NCBI RefSeq assembly: GCF_031846245.1
Contig: NZ_JAVRIC010000019.1
Span: 22,331 to 86,330 of the forward strand
Direction: 5' to 3'
Origin: Banduia mediterranea
GTDB taxonomy: Bacteria; Pseudomonadota; Gammaproteobacteria; Nevskiales; Nevskiaceae
DNA: 64,000 bases
Shown: piece after piece, positions 18,946-26,602 of the stretch
Layout of the letters: each line of letters opens with the position of its first letter
Numbering within the stretch: the stretch's first letter is position 1
Notes under the pieces: model-generated
What the model was told of the DNA's origin: nothing
The model's database searches: none
What the model saw: only the letters and a program-made list of their open reading frames with translations
Program-made: the position numbers and the translations under genes

Positions 18946-21746
18946 AACCGAGGCATTGGATCGCGACGGTCGCGGTGCTGTCGGCCGGTTGCGCCTCCAC
19001 CATCGAGAACTCCAGCCCGAGTATTCGCGAAGCTCTGGATCGCAAGCAGCCAGCTCCGGAAGAACTGACCGTCGAACAATCGACGAAAATTGAGGCAAAC
19101 CCGCAGCTCGCGCTGGAAAACTATCGCGAGATCATGAAGTTGCAGCCCGACAATGAAACGCGGGCGGAGGCCCTGCGGCGCGTGGCCGACCTGCAGATCG
19201 AGGTCGAGGACGTGGAACCGGGCACCGATGACGCAGCACTGAAGAACTCGATCGGAATCTATCAGGATCTGTTGAAGAGCAATCGCGACGGCAAGGCCAA
19301 CGACCGCGTGCTCTATCAACTGGCGCGCGCCTACCAGAGTCTTGGCGAAACCGAGCTGTCGATCGATACGCTGGCGCGCCTGCAGGCCGAGTATCCAGAC
19401 TCGTCATACGCGTCGGACAGCCATTTCCGTCGGGGTGAACTGCTGTTTGCCAGCAATCGCCTCAGCGAAGCAGCGACCGAGTATCGCGCCGTCATGGCCT
19501 TGGGTGATGCAACGCCGTTCTACGAAGCCGCCGAGTACAAACTGGCCTGGTCGCTGTACAAGCAGTCCGACTACGAGGCCGCCGTCGCCGTACTGTTCAC
19601 GATTCTCGACCGTGACCTGCCGCCGGATCCAAGCAGCGATCCACAGGCCGCTGTGGATGCCACCGCGGGCGGCAAGCGCGCGCTGGTGAAGGACGTGCTG
19701 CGTGTCACCAGCCTGTCGTTCGCGGCCATGGGCGGCGGACCGGCCATGAATGGTTATCTGGATAGCCACGAAGAACCGGCCTACTACCCGCTGCTGTACC
19801 GCAGCCTGGGTGACCAGCTGCTCGAACAGGAACGCTACAACGACGCCGGCGAAGCGTATGCGGCATTTGTGCAGCGGCACAGCAATGATCTGCTGGCGCC
19901 CGAATTCCAGGCCAGCGTGATCGATGCCTATCGCCAGGGCGGATTCGCCGAGCTGATCATCCGCGAGAAGGAACGTTACGCCAACACCTACGATCCGCGC
20001 GCCCCGTACTGGAAGGGGCGGCCTGTTCCGGACGAGGTCATGACCGCATTGCGGCAGCACTTCGACGATCTGGCGAAGTATTACCATTCCCAGGCATCGG
20101 CCGATCCTGAGACGCGCAGCGGCGATTTCCTGACCGCCGCGTCCTGGTACCGACGCCTGCTCGACGTGTTCCCGAACGATCCGGCGGCGCCGGAAAGCAA
20201 CTTCCTGCTCGGTGAGACGCTGTACGCGGGCGGCAAGACACTTGAAGCGGCGCAGCAGTACACGCGGACCGCCTACGACTACCCACCGCATCCGCGGTCG
20301 GCGGAAGCGGCCTACGCCGCCGTACTGGCCTACCAGCAATACGCGGCCAAGGTGCCGGCCGAGGAGCGCCCGCAAGCGCTGCGCTTGGCGATCGATTCCG
20401 GCAAGCGTTTCGCCGCCGCACATCCGCAGCATCCGCAAGCCCTGCCGGTACTGACTCGTGCGACCGAAGACCTGTTCGAAATCAAGGCTTTCGATGAGTC
20501 CGTGACGGTGGCACAGCAAGTGCTCACCGCGCAGCCTGCCGCACCCGTCCCGCTGCGCCGCACCGCGCTCGCGGTCAGCGCCGACGCGGAATTCACCCAG
20601 GAGGACTATCCAGCTTCCGAGGCCGCCTACGCGGCGCTGTTGCGGATGGTGCCGGTCCAGGAAGCCGAGGAACATGAGCGTGTCACCGAACAGCTCGCCG
20701 CCTCGATCTACAAACAGGCCGAAGCCGCTCGCGCCGCCGGCGACCAGCGCGCAGCGACCGAACAGTTCCTGCGCGTCGGCAAGATCACGCCAAACGCCAG
20801 CATCCGCGCCAATGCGGACTACGACGCAGCCGCGTCACTGATCGAACTGGAAGACTGGGCCGGCGCCGCCACGGTGCTCGAAAGCTTCCGCTCGCGTTTC
20901 CCCCAGCATGAATTCGCGGCCGACGTCGACAAGAAACTGGCCGTGAGCTACGAGCGCGATACGCAGCCGGTGCAGGCCGCCATCGCCTATCAGCGCATCG
21001 CGAACCGCGACACCGAATCGCAGGACATACGTCGCGAGGCGGCGTGGAAGTCGGCGCAGCTCTATGACGAGGCCAATCGTCCAGGCGACGCAGCCGGCGC
21101 CTACGAAAGCTACGTCCGGGCGTATCCGCAACCCATCGACTCCGCTTTCGCGGCAAGACAACGTCTCACTGAGATCTACAAGGCGCAGGGCAACACCGGT
21201 CAGTATCGCTACTGGCTGGGGCAGGTCGTCGCCGCCGATGCGCAGGCCGGTGCCGCGCGCAGCGATGCCACCCGACTCGCCGCCGCGCGCGCCAGCCTGG
21301 AACTGGGCCGCATGGAAGCACGGCGCGCCCGTGCGCTGCGCCTGAACCTGCCGATCGAACAGAGCCTGCCACCGAAACGCGAAGCCATGCAGTCCTCGAT
21401 CGACATCCTGTCGGCCGCTGCGGACTACGGCTTCGCCGAAGTCACCACGGCGGCGACGCTGGAACTGGGCGACCTGTATCGCGCCTTTGCGCGCGCGCTG
21501 ATGGAATCCGAACGGCCGCGCAATCTCGACGATCTGGCCCTGGAACAGTACGACCTGCTGCTCGAAGAACAGGCCTACCCCTTCGAGGAAAAATCGATCG
21601 AGTGGTATGAAACCAACCTCAAACGGATTCGAAATGGTGTCTATGACACGTCCGTCAAGAAAAGCTACGACGCCCTGGTGGACATCGCGCCCGGACAATA
21701 CGCCAAGCGCATGAAGGCCGAGGAGTATTACGATGCGCTGCGCTGA
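18942..21746 (+). CDS. Large TPR lipoprotein
   Basis: From the ATG at 18942 the product has 934 residues. The N-terminus (MKPRHWIATVAVLSAGC) carries a type II lipobox, LSAG-Cys, so it should be lipidated and probably outer-membrane anchored. Almost all of the rest is helical repeats of the TPR/BamD-like kind. Examples are YQLARAYQSLGETELSIDTL, ESNFLLGETLYAGGKTLEAA and AAWKSAQLYDEANRPGDAAG, spaced about 35-40 residues apart. Such proteins bind partners rather than catalyse. The start overlaps the previous stop, and its own 3' end overlaps the next gene by 14 bp. The open frame continues upstream of 18942, but the lipobox fixes the start. Confidence 0.88.
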   Translation: MKPRHWIATVAVLSAGCASTIENSSPSIREALDRKQPAPEELTVEQSTKIEANPQLALENYREIMKLQPDNETRAEALRRVADLQIEVEDVEPGTDDAALKNSIGIYQDLLKSNRDGKANDRVLYQLARAYQSLGETELSIDTLARLQAEYPDSSYASDSHFRRGELLFASNRLSEAATEYRAVMALGDATPFYEAAEYKLAWSLYKQSDYEAAVAVLFTILDRDLPPDPSSDPQAAVDATAGGKRALVKDVLRVTSLSFAAMGGGPAMNGYLDSHEEPAYYPLLYRSLGDQLLEQERYNDAGEAYAAFVQRHSNDLLAPEFQASVIDAYRQGGFAELIIREKERYANTYDPRAPYWKGRPVPDEVMTALRQHFDDLAKYYHSQASADPETRSGDFLTAASWYRRLLDVFPNDPAAPESNFLLGETLYAGGKTLEAAQQYTRTAYDYPPHPRSAEAAYAAVLAYQQYAAKVPAEERPQALRLAIDSGKRFAAAHPQHPQALPVLTRATEDLFEIKAFDESVTVAQQVLTAQPAAPVPLRRTALAVSADAEFTQEDYPASEAAYAALLRMVPVQEAEEHERVTEQLAASIYKQAEAARAAGDQRAATEQFLRVGKITPNASIRANADYDAAASLIELEDWAGAATVLESFRSRFPQHEFAADVDKKLAVSYERDTQPVQAAIAYQRIANRDTESQDIRREAAWKSAQLYDEANRPGDAAGAYESYVRAYPQPIDSAFAARQRLTEIYKAQGNTGQYRYWLGQVVAADAQAGAARSDATRLAAARASLELGRMEARRARALRLNLPIEQSLPPKREAMQSSIDILSAAADYGFAEVTTAATLELGDLYRAFARALMESERPRNLDDLALEQYDLLLEEQAYPFEEKSIEWYETNLKRIRNGVYDTSVKKSYDALVDIAPGQYAKRMKAEEYYDALR

Positions 21747-22413
21747 ACCCAAACTGCTGCTGGTCGCCGCGCTGGCGGCGCTGCTGGCGGCCTGCGGAGG
21801 CACCGGAACGGTGCGTCCGACGCCATCATCGCAGCCGGCGGCCGAAGAACCAGCCCCCGAAGAAGCCGAGCCGGAGCCGGAACCCGAAAAGGAAGATCCG
21901 GAAGGGCGATCCGAAGCCGCGGTCAAACTCATGCGCATCGGCAAGACCGACGAGGCCATCGAAGCGTTCCGCAGCCTGACGCAGGACTTCCCCGGCTTTT
22001 CCGGGCCGTATACCAACCTTGGCATTCTTTACGCCGGGCGCGAGCAGCGCGAGGCCGCGATCGGTGCGCTGTCACAGGCGATACAGCTGAACCCCGAGAA
22101 CAAGGTGGCATTGAATCTGCTGGCGATTCAGTACGTCGAGTCCGGCAACTTCGAACGTGCCGAACAGAGCTGGCTGCAGGCTTTGACCGTTGACCCCGGA
22201 TATGCCGCCGCCCACCTCAACCTGGGCATGTTGTACGAACGCAATCTGGGACGGCCGCAGGCCGCCATCACGCAATACCGCGCCTACCAGTCGGCCATGG
22301 GCGGCGACGCCCTGCAGGTTGATGTCTGGGTCGCCGAGATCGAAGCTGCGACGACCACTGGCGGCAACGCGCAAGCAGTACCGGCAATGCCGAGCCTGGA
22401 GACAGAACAGTGA
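21733..22413 (+). CDS. Small TPR lipoprotein
   Basis: The 226-residue product starts with MRCAEPKLLLVAALAALLAAC, a lipoprotein signal with lipobox LAAC. An acidic proline-rich linker (about residues 30-58, rich in Glu and Pro) leads into three or more TPR units: KLMRIGKTDEAIEAFRSL, TNLGILYAGREQREAAIGAL and LNLGMLYERNLGRPQAAI. It resembles the PilF/NlpI style of outer-membrane TPR lipoproteins, but context rather than similarity places it in the TolQ/ExbD operon. Its first 14 bp lie inside the preceding gene, and its stop overlaps the next start by four bases. Confidence 0.88.
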   Translation: MRCAEPKLLLVAALAALLAACGGTGTVRPTPSSQPAAEEPAPEEAEPEPEPEKEDPEGRSEAAVKLMRIGKTDEAIEAFRSLTQDFPGFSGPYTNLGILYAGREQREAAIGALSQAIQLNPENKVALNLLAIQYVESGNFERAEQSWLQALTVDPGYAAAHLNLGMLYERNLGRPQAAITQYRAYQSAMGGDALQVDVWVAEIEAATTTGGNAQAVPAMPSLETEQ

Positions 22414-22769
22414 GCAAGACCGTATCATTCCTGATTGCTGGTCTCCTGATCGCGGCCTCGGGTGGCATCGCCCGGGCTCAGGATGAACAGCCAGCGGTTC
22501 AGACATCAGGACAGTCCAGCACGAAGCCTGCTTCGGCAGGCCAGGAAGGTTATGGAACAACCATTCTCGGTGAACGCGAGACACCGATCGGACTTTTTAT
22601 CACGCCCTGGCGCGACTCCACGCCCGAGGCCGAGATCGACCGGCCGGCGAAACTGCTCGACGAAGCCATGCTGCCCGTCGATAAGGACGTGTTCTCTCGC
22701 TATATCGAATACAGCGCCGCGCTAGCCGAACACCGCAAGGTCAAGGCCGACAAGGCCGCAACGCCGTAG
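22410..22769 (+). CDS. Small exported protein of the TolQ/ExbD operon, unknown function
   Basis: The 119-residue product begins with a signal peptide (TVSFLIAGLLIAASGGIARA) and has no lipobox. After a Ser/Gln-rich linker it contains the segment YGTTILGERETPIGLFITPW followed by RPAKLLDEAMLPVDKDVFSRYIEY. I do not recognise the family. The start is an overlap (GTGA) with the preceding lipoprotein stop. A 59-bp gap then separates it from the TolQ-like gene, the only sizeable gap inside the operon; it could hold a Shine-Dalgarno or processing site. Its fixed place in the operon suggests a structural part of the machine. Confidence 0.75.
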   Translation: MSKTVSFLIAGLLIAASGGIARAQDEQPAVQTSGQSSTKPASAGQEGYGTTILGERETPIGLFITPWRDSTPEAEIDRPAKLLDEAMLPVDKDVFSRYIEYSAALAEHRKVKADKAATP

Positions 22770-22828
22770 ACACGACTGACGTACCCCAGAAACCCCCAGG
22801 CAACACAAACTCTCACGAGGAGCGCGGT

Positions 22829-23461
22829 ATGGATTTTTTTGGAACGGTGCTGACCTTCTTCAAGACGGGCGGCGCTTTCATGTACCCCATCGCCATAATC
22901 ATGGTGCTCGGCTTGGCGATTGCGATTGAACGCTGGCTATTCCTGCAGCGTTCACATGCCGAGAATCGCCGATTGTGGGCGAAGCTGCAGCCGCTGATGA
23001 GCCAGCGCGACTTCGCCGCAGCCGAAAAAGTCACCGCCGAATCGGATACGGCGATCGGCCATGTGCTGTCGTTCGGCCTCTCCCGTGCGCAGAACCGTGG
23101 CTCGCGGCAGGACGTCGAAAGTGCGATGGAAGAATCGCTGATGGAAGTCACGCCACTGCTCGAAAAGCGCACGCACTACCTCGCCACGTTCGCCAACATC
23201 GCGACGTTGCTGGGTCTGCTCGGCACGATCATCGGCTTGATCCAGGGGTTTACTGCGGTCTCCAACGTCAACCCTGCCGAAAAGGCGGACGCGCTGTCAG
23301 CGTCGATCTCGGTGGCCATGAACACCACGGCGTTCGGCCTGATGGTCGCCATTCCGCTGCTGTTCCTGCATACCTGGCTCACCACCAGGACCAACGAGTT
23401 GCTTGACAGTCTGGAGATGGCCACCGTCAAGTTCATCAACAGCCTGACGACAACGGGATGA
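22829..23461 (+). CDS. MotA/TolQ/ExbB-family proton-channel protein
   Basis: The 210-residue inner-membrane protein has the three-helix TolQ/ExbB layout. Helix 1 is at residues 16-36 (AFMYPIAIIMVLGLAIAIE), followed by a cytoplasmic domain. Helix 2 is around residues 120-140 with the family signature NIATLLGLLGTIIGLIQGF, and helix 3 around 160-185 with ISVAMNTTAFGLMVAIPLLF. Such proteins form a pentamer around an ExbD/TolR dimer and convert proton flow into motion. GAGGAGCG lies a few bases before the ATG and is a strong Shine-Dalgarno site. The stop overlaps the start of the first ExbD gene. It is a paralogue-type protein outside any tolQRAB-pal cluster, and the sequence shows no tolA, tolB or pal here. 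Confidence 0.93.
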   Translation: MDFFGTVLTFFKTGGAFMYPIAIIMVLGLAIAIERWLFLQRSHAENRRLWAKLQPLMSQRDFAAAEKVTAESDTAIGHVLSFGLSRAQNRGSRQDVESAMEESLMEVTPLLEKRTHYLATFANIATLLGLLGTIIGLIQGFTAVSNVNPAEKADALSASISVAMNTTAFGLMVAIPLLFLHTWLTTRTNELLDSLEMATVKFINSLTTTG

Positions 23462-23955
23462 TCAAGCGCCTGCACCGCTCGCGGCGGACCGAGCCCGCCG
23501 AGCTGCAGATCACCGCCTTCATGAACCTCATGGTGGCGCTGGTGCCGTTTCTGTTGATCACGGCCGTTTTCTCGCAGCTCGCGGTTCTGGAACTGAACCT
23601 GCCCGATCCGAGTTCCGCAGCATCGGATGAAGAGCCCCCGCCGCGCTCGCTGACCGTGGTCATCCGCGGCGGCAACCTGACCGTGCTCGACGCCAGCGGC
23701 CCGATCAAGGCATTCCCGAAGACCGGTGGTGACTACGATCTGGACGCGCTCGCGGAATTGCTGCTGAGCATCAAGCAGCGCCTGCCCAGCGAGCAGAAGA
23801 TCACGCTGTTGCTGGAACCCGATGTAGCCTACGACGCCTTGATCCAGGTCATGGACGCCGTTCGCGTCAAACCCGATGAGAGTGGCGAGATGTTTCCCTT
23901 GATTTCGATCGGTGACGCCCCGGCCGAAGCCGTGCCCGAGGGAGGTGCTTCATGA
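23458..23955 (+). CDS. ExbD/TolR-family protein 1, with Asn replacing the usual membrane Asp
   Basis: The 165-residue protein has a short basic N-terminus (KRLHRSRRTEP), one membrane helix (ITAFMNLMVALVPFLLITAVF, residues 18-38) and a periplasmic domain. In ExbD and TolR the helix carries an essential protonatable Asp (D25 and D23 in E. coli). Here the aligned residue is Asn23. The other ExbD in this operon keeps its Asp, so the pair may be a heterodimer with a single proton-carrying acid. The periplasmic part contains SLTVVIRGGNLTVLDASGPI. Both ends overlap neighbours by four bases. The membership call is firm; the functional consequence is inferred. Confidence 0.9.
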   Translation: MIKRLHRSRRTEPAELQITAFMNLMVALVPFLLITAVFSQLAVLELNLPDPSSAASDEEPPPRSLTVVIRGGNLTVLDASGPIKAFPKTGGDYDLDALAELLLSIKQRLPSEQKITLLLEPDVAYDALIQVMDAVRVKPDESGEMFPLISIGDAPAEAVPEGGAS

Positions 23956-24497
23956 GCGCAGGCTTCGGCAGCAGTGCCAAAAGCCGGCGGCTGACACGGC
24001 GTACCAAGAAATCGCGGGCGCAGGCGACGCTGAACATCGTGTCACTGATGGACATCTTCACGATTCTGGTGTTCTTCCTGCTGGTCAACTCCGCGGCGGT
24101 AGAGACTCTCCCCAACCCCAAGGCGATGACCCTGCCGGAATCGATCGCCGAGGAGCGTGCCGAAGAAGTGCCCGTGCTGATGATCGCGCGTGACCGCATC
24201 GTCATCCAGTTCGGTAACAACGTACGCGATGTCATGAGTACCGAAGCGGCCACCAAGGCCACCACGTCCATTCTGGCGCCGCTGAAGTCCGCGATTTTCG
24301 AGGAAATTCGACTGGTTCCCATTGAGGGCGATCCGCAACGGCGCATGACGCGCGGAGAAATCAACGTCATGGCCGACAAGGACGCGCCCTATGCCCTGCT
24401 CAAGAAAGTGATGTCGACCTGTACCGACGCGCAGTTCGCCAGCATCTCCCTGGCGGTGATCCATCGGCCCTCCGACAAAGGGAAGACCGCACCGTGA
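23952..24497 (+). CDS. ExbD/TolR-family protein 2, with the conserved membrane Asp
   Basis: The 181-residue protein has a strongly basic cytoplasmic tail (KSRRLTRRTKKSRAQ) and a membrane helix LNIVSLMDIFTILVFFLLVN at residues 27-46, with Asp34 where ExbD and TolR carry the proton-binding acid. The periplasmic domain (about residues 60-181) ends in VMSTCTDAQFASISLAVIHR, which resembles the usual ExbD C-terminal strand-helix-strand. It would pair with the Asn-bearing partner encoded just upstream inside the TolQ-like pentamer. It overlaps the preceding gene (ATGA) and the following gene (GTGA) by four bases each. Confidence 0.93.
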   Translation: MSAGFGSSAKSRRLTRRTKKSRAQATLNIVSLMDIFTILVFFLLVNSAAVETLPNPKAMTLPESIAEERAEEVPVLMIARDRIVIQFGNNVRDVMSTEAATKATTSILAPLKSAIFEEIRLVPIEGDPQRRMTRGEINVMADKDAPYALLKKVMSTCTDAQFASISLAVIHRPSDKGKTAP

Positions 24498-25462
24498 GCG
24501 TCTACGCGTTGAACGACCTGTTCTGGGGCTATTCCGAGCAATCGGATCGCTCGTTCCGCCGCTGGGTGATGATCCTGGCTATCCCGTTTCTGGTCATCGG
24601 CCTGGTCGTACCGTTTCTCAAACTGGCTGGCCTCGAACGTGGCGGTGGACAGGCGGGAGAAGCCCGCTATGCCGAGCTGATCCAGGAAGAACCGGCACCG
24701 ATCGCCGAACAGGTCGAGGAGCCCGCACCGACCGAGGAAGAGCAAGCCGAGGAACCTGCGCCTGAAGAGCCCGCGCCGACGCCAGAAACGCCGGTGGAAC
24801 AGGAAGCGCCGCCGGAGGTGCAACAACCCACGGCCGCGGAGCAGCAGCAACAGGCACGCGAGACCGCGCAGAGAAGCGGTGTACTCGCCTTCTCCGATCA
24901 ACTCAAGGATCTGCGAGACAGCACCTTGCCGGGAATGGACGCCAACCGCAGTCTGCAGACCGAGGTCGTCACCGGCGGCATTGGCGGTGGCGGCTCAGGC
25001 AACACCATCGCCCAGTCCGCCAGCTCCGGGTCCGGCGGCATCGGCAGCGGCCAGGTTCGGCGGCAGCAGGGCGGAACCGGCATCGGCGAGCGCCGCACCA
25101 CCACCGTGGAGCGTCCCGCCGGCTTGGGCCCAGATCCGACGCGTATCGGCCAGAGCGGGGATGCCCGCACCCCCGGGCGCACGCTCGAGGAAATCCAACT
25201 GGTGTTCGACCGCAACAAGGGTTCGCTGTATACGCTCTACAACCGCGCGTTGCGTGGCAACGCGGGTCTGCGCGGTGTCGTCAACGTCAAGCTGACGATC
25301 GCTCCGAACGGGCGTGTCAGCAACTGCACGGTGGTTTCGAGCGAACTCAATGACCCGGAACTCGAGCGCAAGATCGTGGCCCGCATCATGCTGTTCGATT
25401 TCGGCGCGAAGAACGTCGACGAGATCACCATCGACTATCCGATCACGTTCCAACCGCTATAG
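24494..25462 (+). CDS. AgmX/PglI C-terminal domain protein (TonB-like energy transducer)
   Basis: The 322-residue product starts at a GTG that overlaps the previous stop. An N-terminal cytoplasmic stretch leads into one membrane helix (RWVMILAIPFLVIGLVVPFL, about residues 23-42). A Glu/Pro-rich linker follows at about 60-110, then a glycine-rich stretch. A C-terminal domain of about 90 residues contains EIQLVFDRNKGSLYTLYNRAL and GRVSNCTVVSSELNDPELE, matching the AgmX/PglI C-terminal domain known from Myxococcus gliding proteins. The layout is that of TonB and TolA: anchor, extended linker, partner-binding tip. It closes the operon, and a strong hairpin follows. The partner in the outer membrane is probably one of the two TPR lipoproteins, an inference from context. 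Confidence 0.9.
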   Translation: MSVYALNDLFWGYSEQSDRSFRRWVMILAIPFLVIGLVVPFLKLAGLERGGGQAGEARYAELIQEEPAPIAEQVEEPAPTEEEQAEEPAPEEPAPTPETPVEQEAPPEVQQPTAAEQQQQARETAQRSGVLAFSDQLKDLRDSTLPGMDANRSLQTEVVTGGIGGGGSGNTIAQSASSGSGGIGSGQVRRQQGGTGIGERRTTTVERPAGLGPDPTRIGQSGDARTPGRTLEEIQLVFDRNKGSLYTLYNRALRGNAGLRGVVNVKLTIAPNGRVSNCTVVSSELNDPELERKIVARIMLFDFGAKNVDEITIDYPITFQPL

Positions 25463-25470
25463 TATTTGTG

Positions 25471-25496
25471 ATTACCCCGCCCTCCGGCGGGGTGAT
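25471..25496 (+). terminator. GC-rich hairpin after the TolQ/ExbD/AgmX operon
   Basis: ACCCCGCC and GGCGGGGT form a perfect 8-bp stem around a CTCC loop, extended by three further pairs (one G-U). It lies 8 bp after the AgmX-domain gene stop. There is no U-run behind it, so it may act as a pause or mRNA 3'-end stabiliser rather than a full terminator, and some readthrough into fabI is possible. Confidence 0.5.
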
Positions 25497-25548
25497 CGGG
25501 ACGGGAAATTGACCGGCCCTTCACAGGGCCACAGCATCGGGAGAGCGC

Positions 25549-26337
25549 ATGGGATTCCTTAGCGGCAAGAAAGCCTTGATAACCGGCGTCGCCAGCGAAC
25601 GTTCGATCGCCAGCGGCATTGCTCATGCATTCGCGCGTGAGGGTGCTGAGCTCGCCTATACCTACCAGGGCGACAAGATCAAAAGTCGTGTTGAAGACCA
25701 CGCGCATGCCACCGGCTCGGACCTGGTACTGCCGCTGGACGTCACCAGCGACGGCGAGATCGATTCGGCGTTCAAGGCCATTCAGGAGAAATGGGGCTGC
25801 ATCGACATCGTCGTCCACTCCATCGGCTTCGCTCCACGGGAATTGCTGGCCGGCGGATTCATCGAAAGCGTAACCCGTGAGGGCTACAACATGGCCCACG
25901 AAATATCGGCCTATAGCTTCGCTGCACTGGGCAAGGCGGCGCGCCCGCTGATGCAGGGCCGGCAGGCTTCGATGATGACGATGACCTATCTCGGCGCCGA
26001 ACGCGCGATGCCGCGCTACAACGTGATGGGTCCGGCCAAGGCCAGCCTGGAGGCCTGCGTGCGCTACATGGCCGACGAACTCGGACCGGAAGGCATACGC
26101 GTCAACGGCATTTCGGCAGGGCCGATCAAGACCCTGGCAGCTGCGGGAATCAGCGGATTCCGTACCATGCTCCAGCGTAGCGAGCGCACGGCGCCGTTGC
26201 GGCGCAACGTGACCGTCGAGGAAGTCGGCAACACCGCCGCCTTTCTCAGCTCGGACCTCGCCAGCGGCATCACCGGCGAGATCCTGTATGTCGACGCCGG
26301 CTTCAACATCGTCGGCATGAGCATCGACGAGGCCTGA
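25549..26337 (+). CDS. fabI: Enoyl-[acyl-carrier-protein] reductase (NADH), FabI type
   Basis: The 262-residue protein is a FabI-type short-chain dehydrogenase. It has the divergent glycine motif [20 protein letters not shown] at residues 10-29. The catalytic pair is Tyr-x6-Lys in [11 protein letters not shown] (Tyr about 155, Lys about 162), which is the FabI spacing rather than the Tyr-x3-Lys of classical members. It reduces trans-2-enoyl-ACP in the last step of fatty-acid elongation and is the target of triclosan-type inhibitors. A GGGAGAG box precedes the ATG. It stands alone between the AgmX-domain gene and a strong terminator. Confidence 0.95.
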   Translation: MGFLSGKKALITGVASERSIASGIAHAFAREGAELAYTYQGDKIKSRVEDHAHATGSDLVLPLDVTSDGEIDSAFKAIQEKWGCIDIVVHSIGFAPRELLAGGFIESVTREGYNMAHEISAYSFAALGKAARPLMQGRQASMMTMTYLGAERAMPRYNVMGPAKASLEACVRYMADELGPEGIRVNGISAGPIKTLAAAGISGFRTMLQRSERTAPLRRNVTVEEVGNTAAFLSSDLASGITGEILYVDAGFNIVGMSIDEA

Positions 26338-26359
26338 TCCGCGTTGGATTGTCCTCGAC

Positions 26360-26389
26360 AAAAGGGGCGGCCTGACGGCCGCCCCTTTT
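26360..26389. terminator. Bidirectional intrinsic terminator after fabI
   Basis: A perfect 13-bp inverted repeat (AAAAGGGGCGGCC, loop TGAC, GGCCGCCCCTTTT) ends in four T on the plus strand and also gives four U when read on the minus strand. It lies 22 bp after fabI. The remaining sequence to 26602 shows no gene or repeat that I can support. Confidence 0.85.
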
Positions 26390-26602
26390 GCGTCACGACA
26401 GAACCGCTACGTCCTCACGGCGCCATCGTGCATAGCGAGAACGAGCCGGTGCCCGAAGGCGATGGCTCAAGCGTCAGAAAATGTAAGGTGCCCGGGCGAG
26501 CGATCTGGACATCCGGCATCCAAGCCCCAATCGAGCGGAGCGCCGGATCGTTCTGTGCTCGAACAACCGCTGCCGATCCAAGTCGGCGAACACTCTAAGA
26601 AC

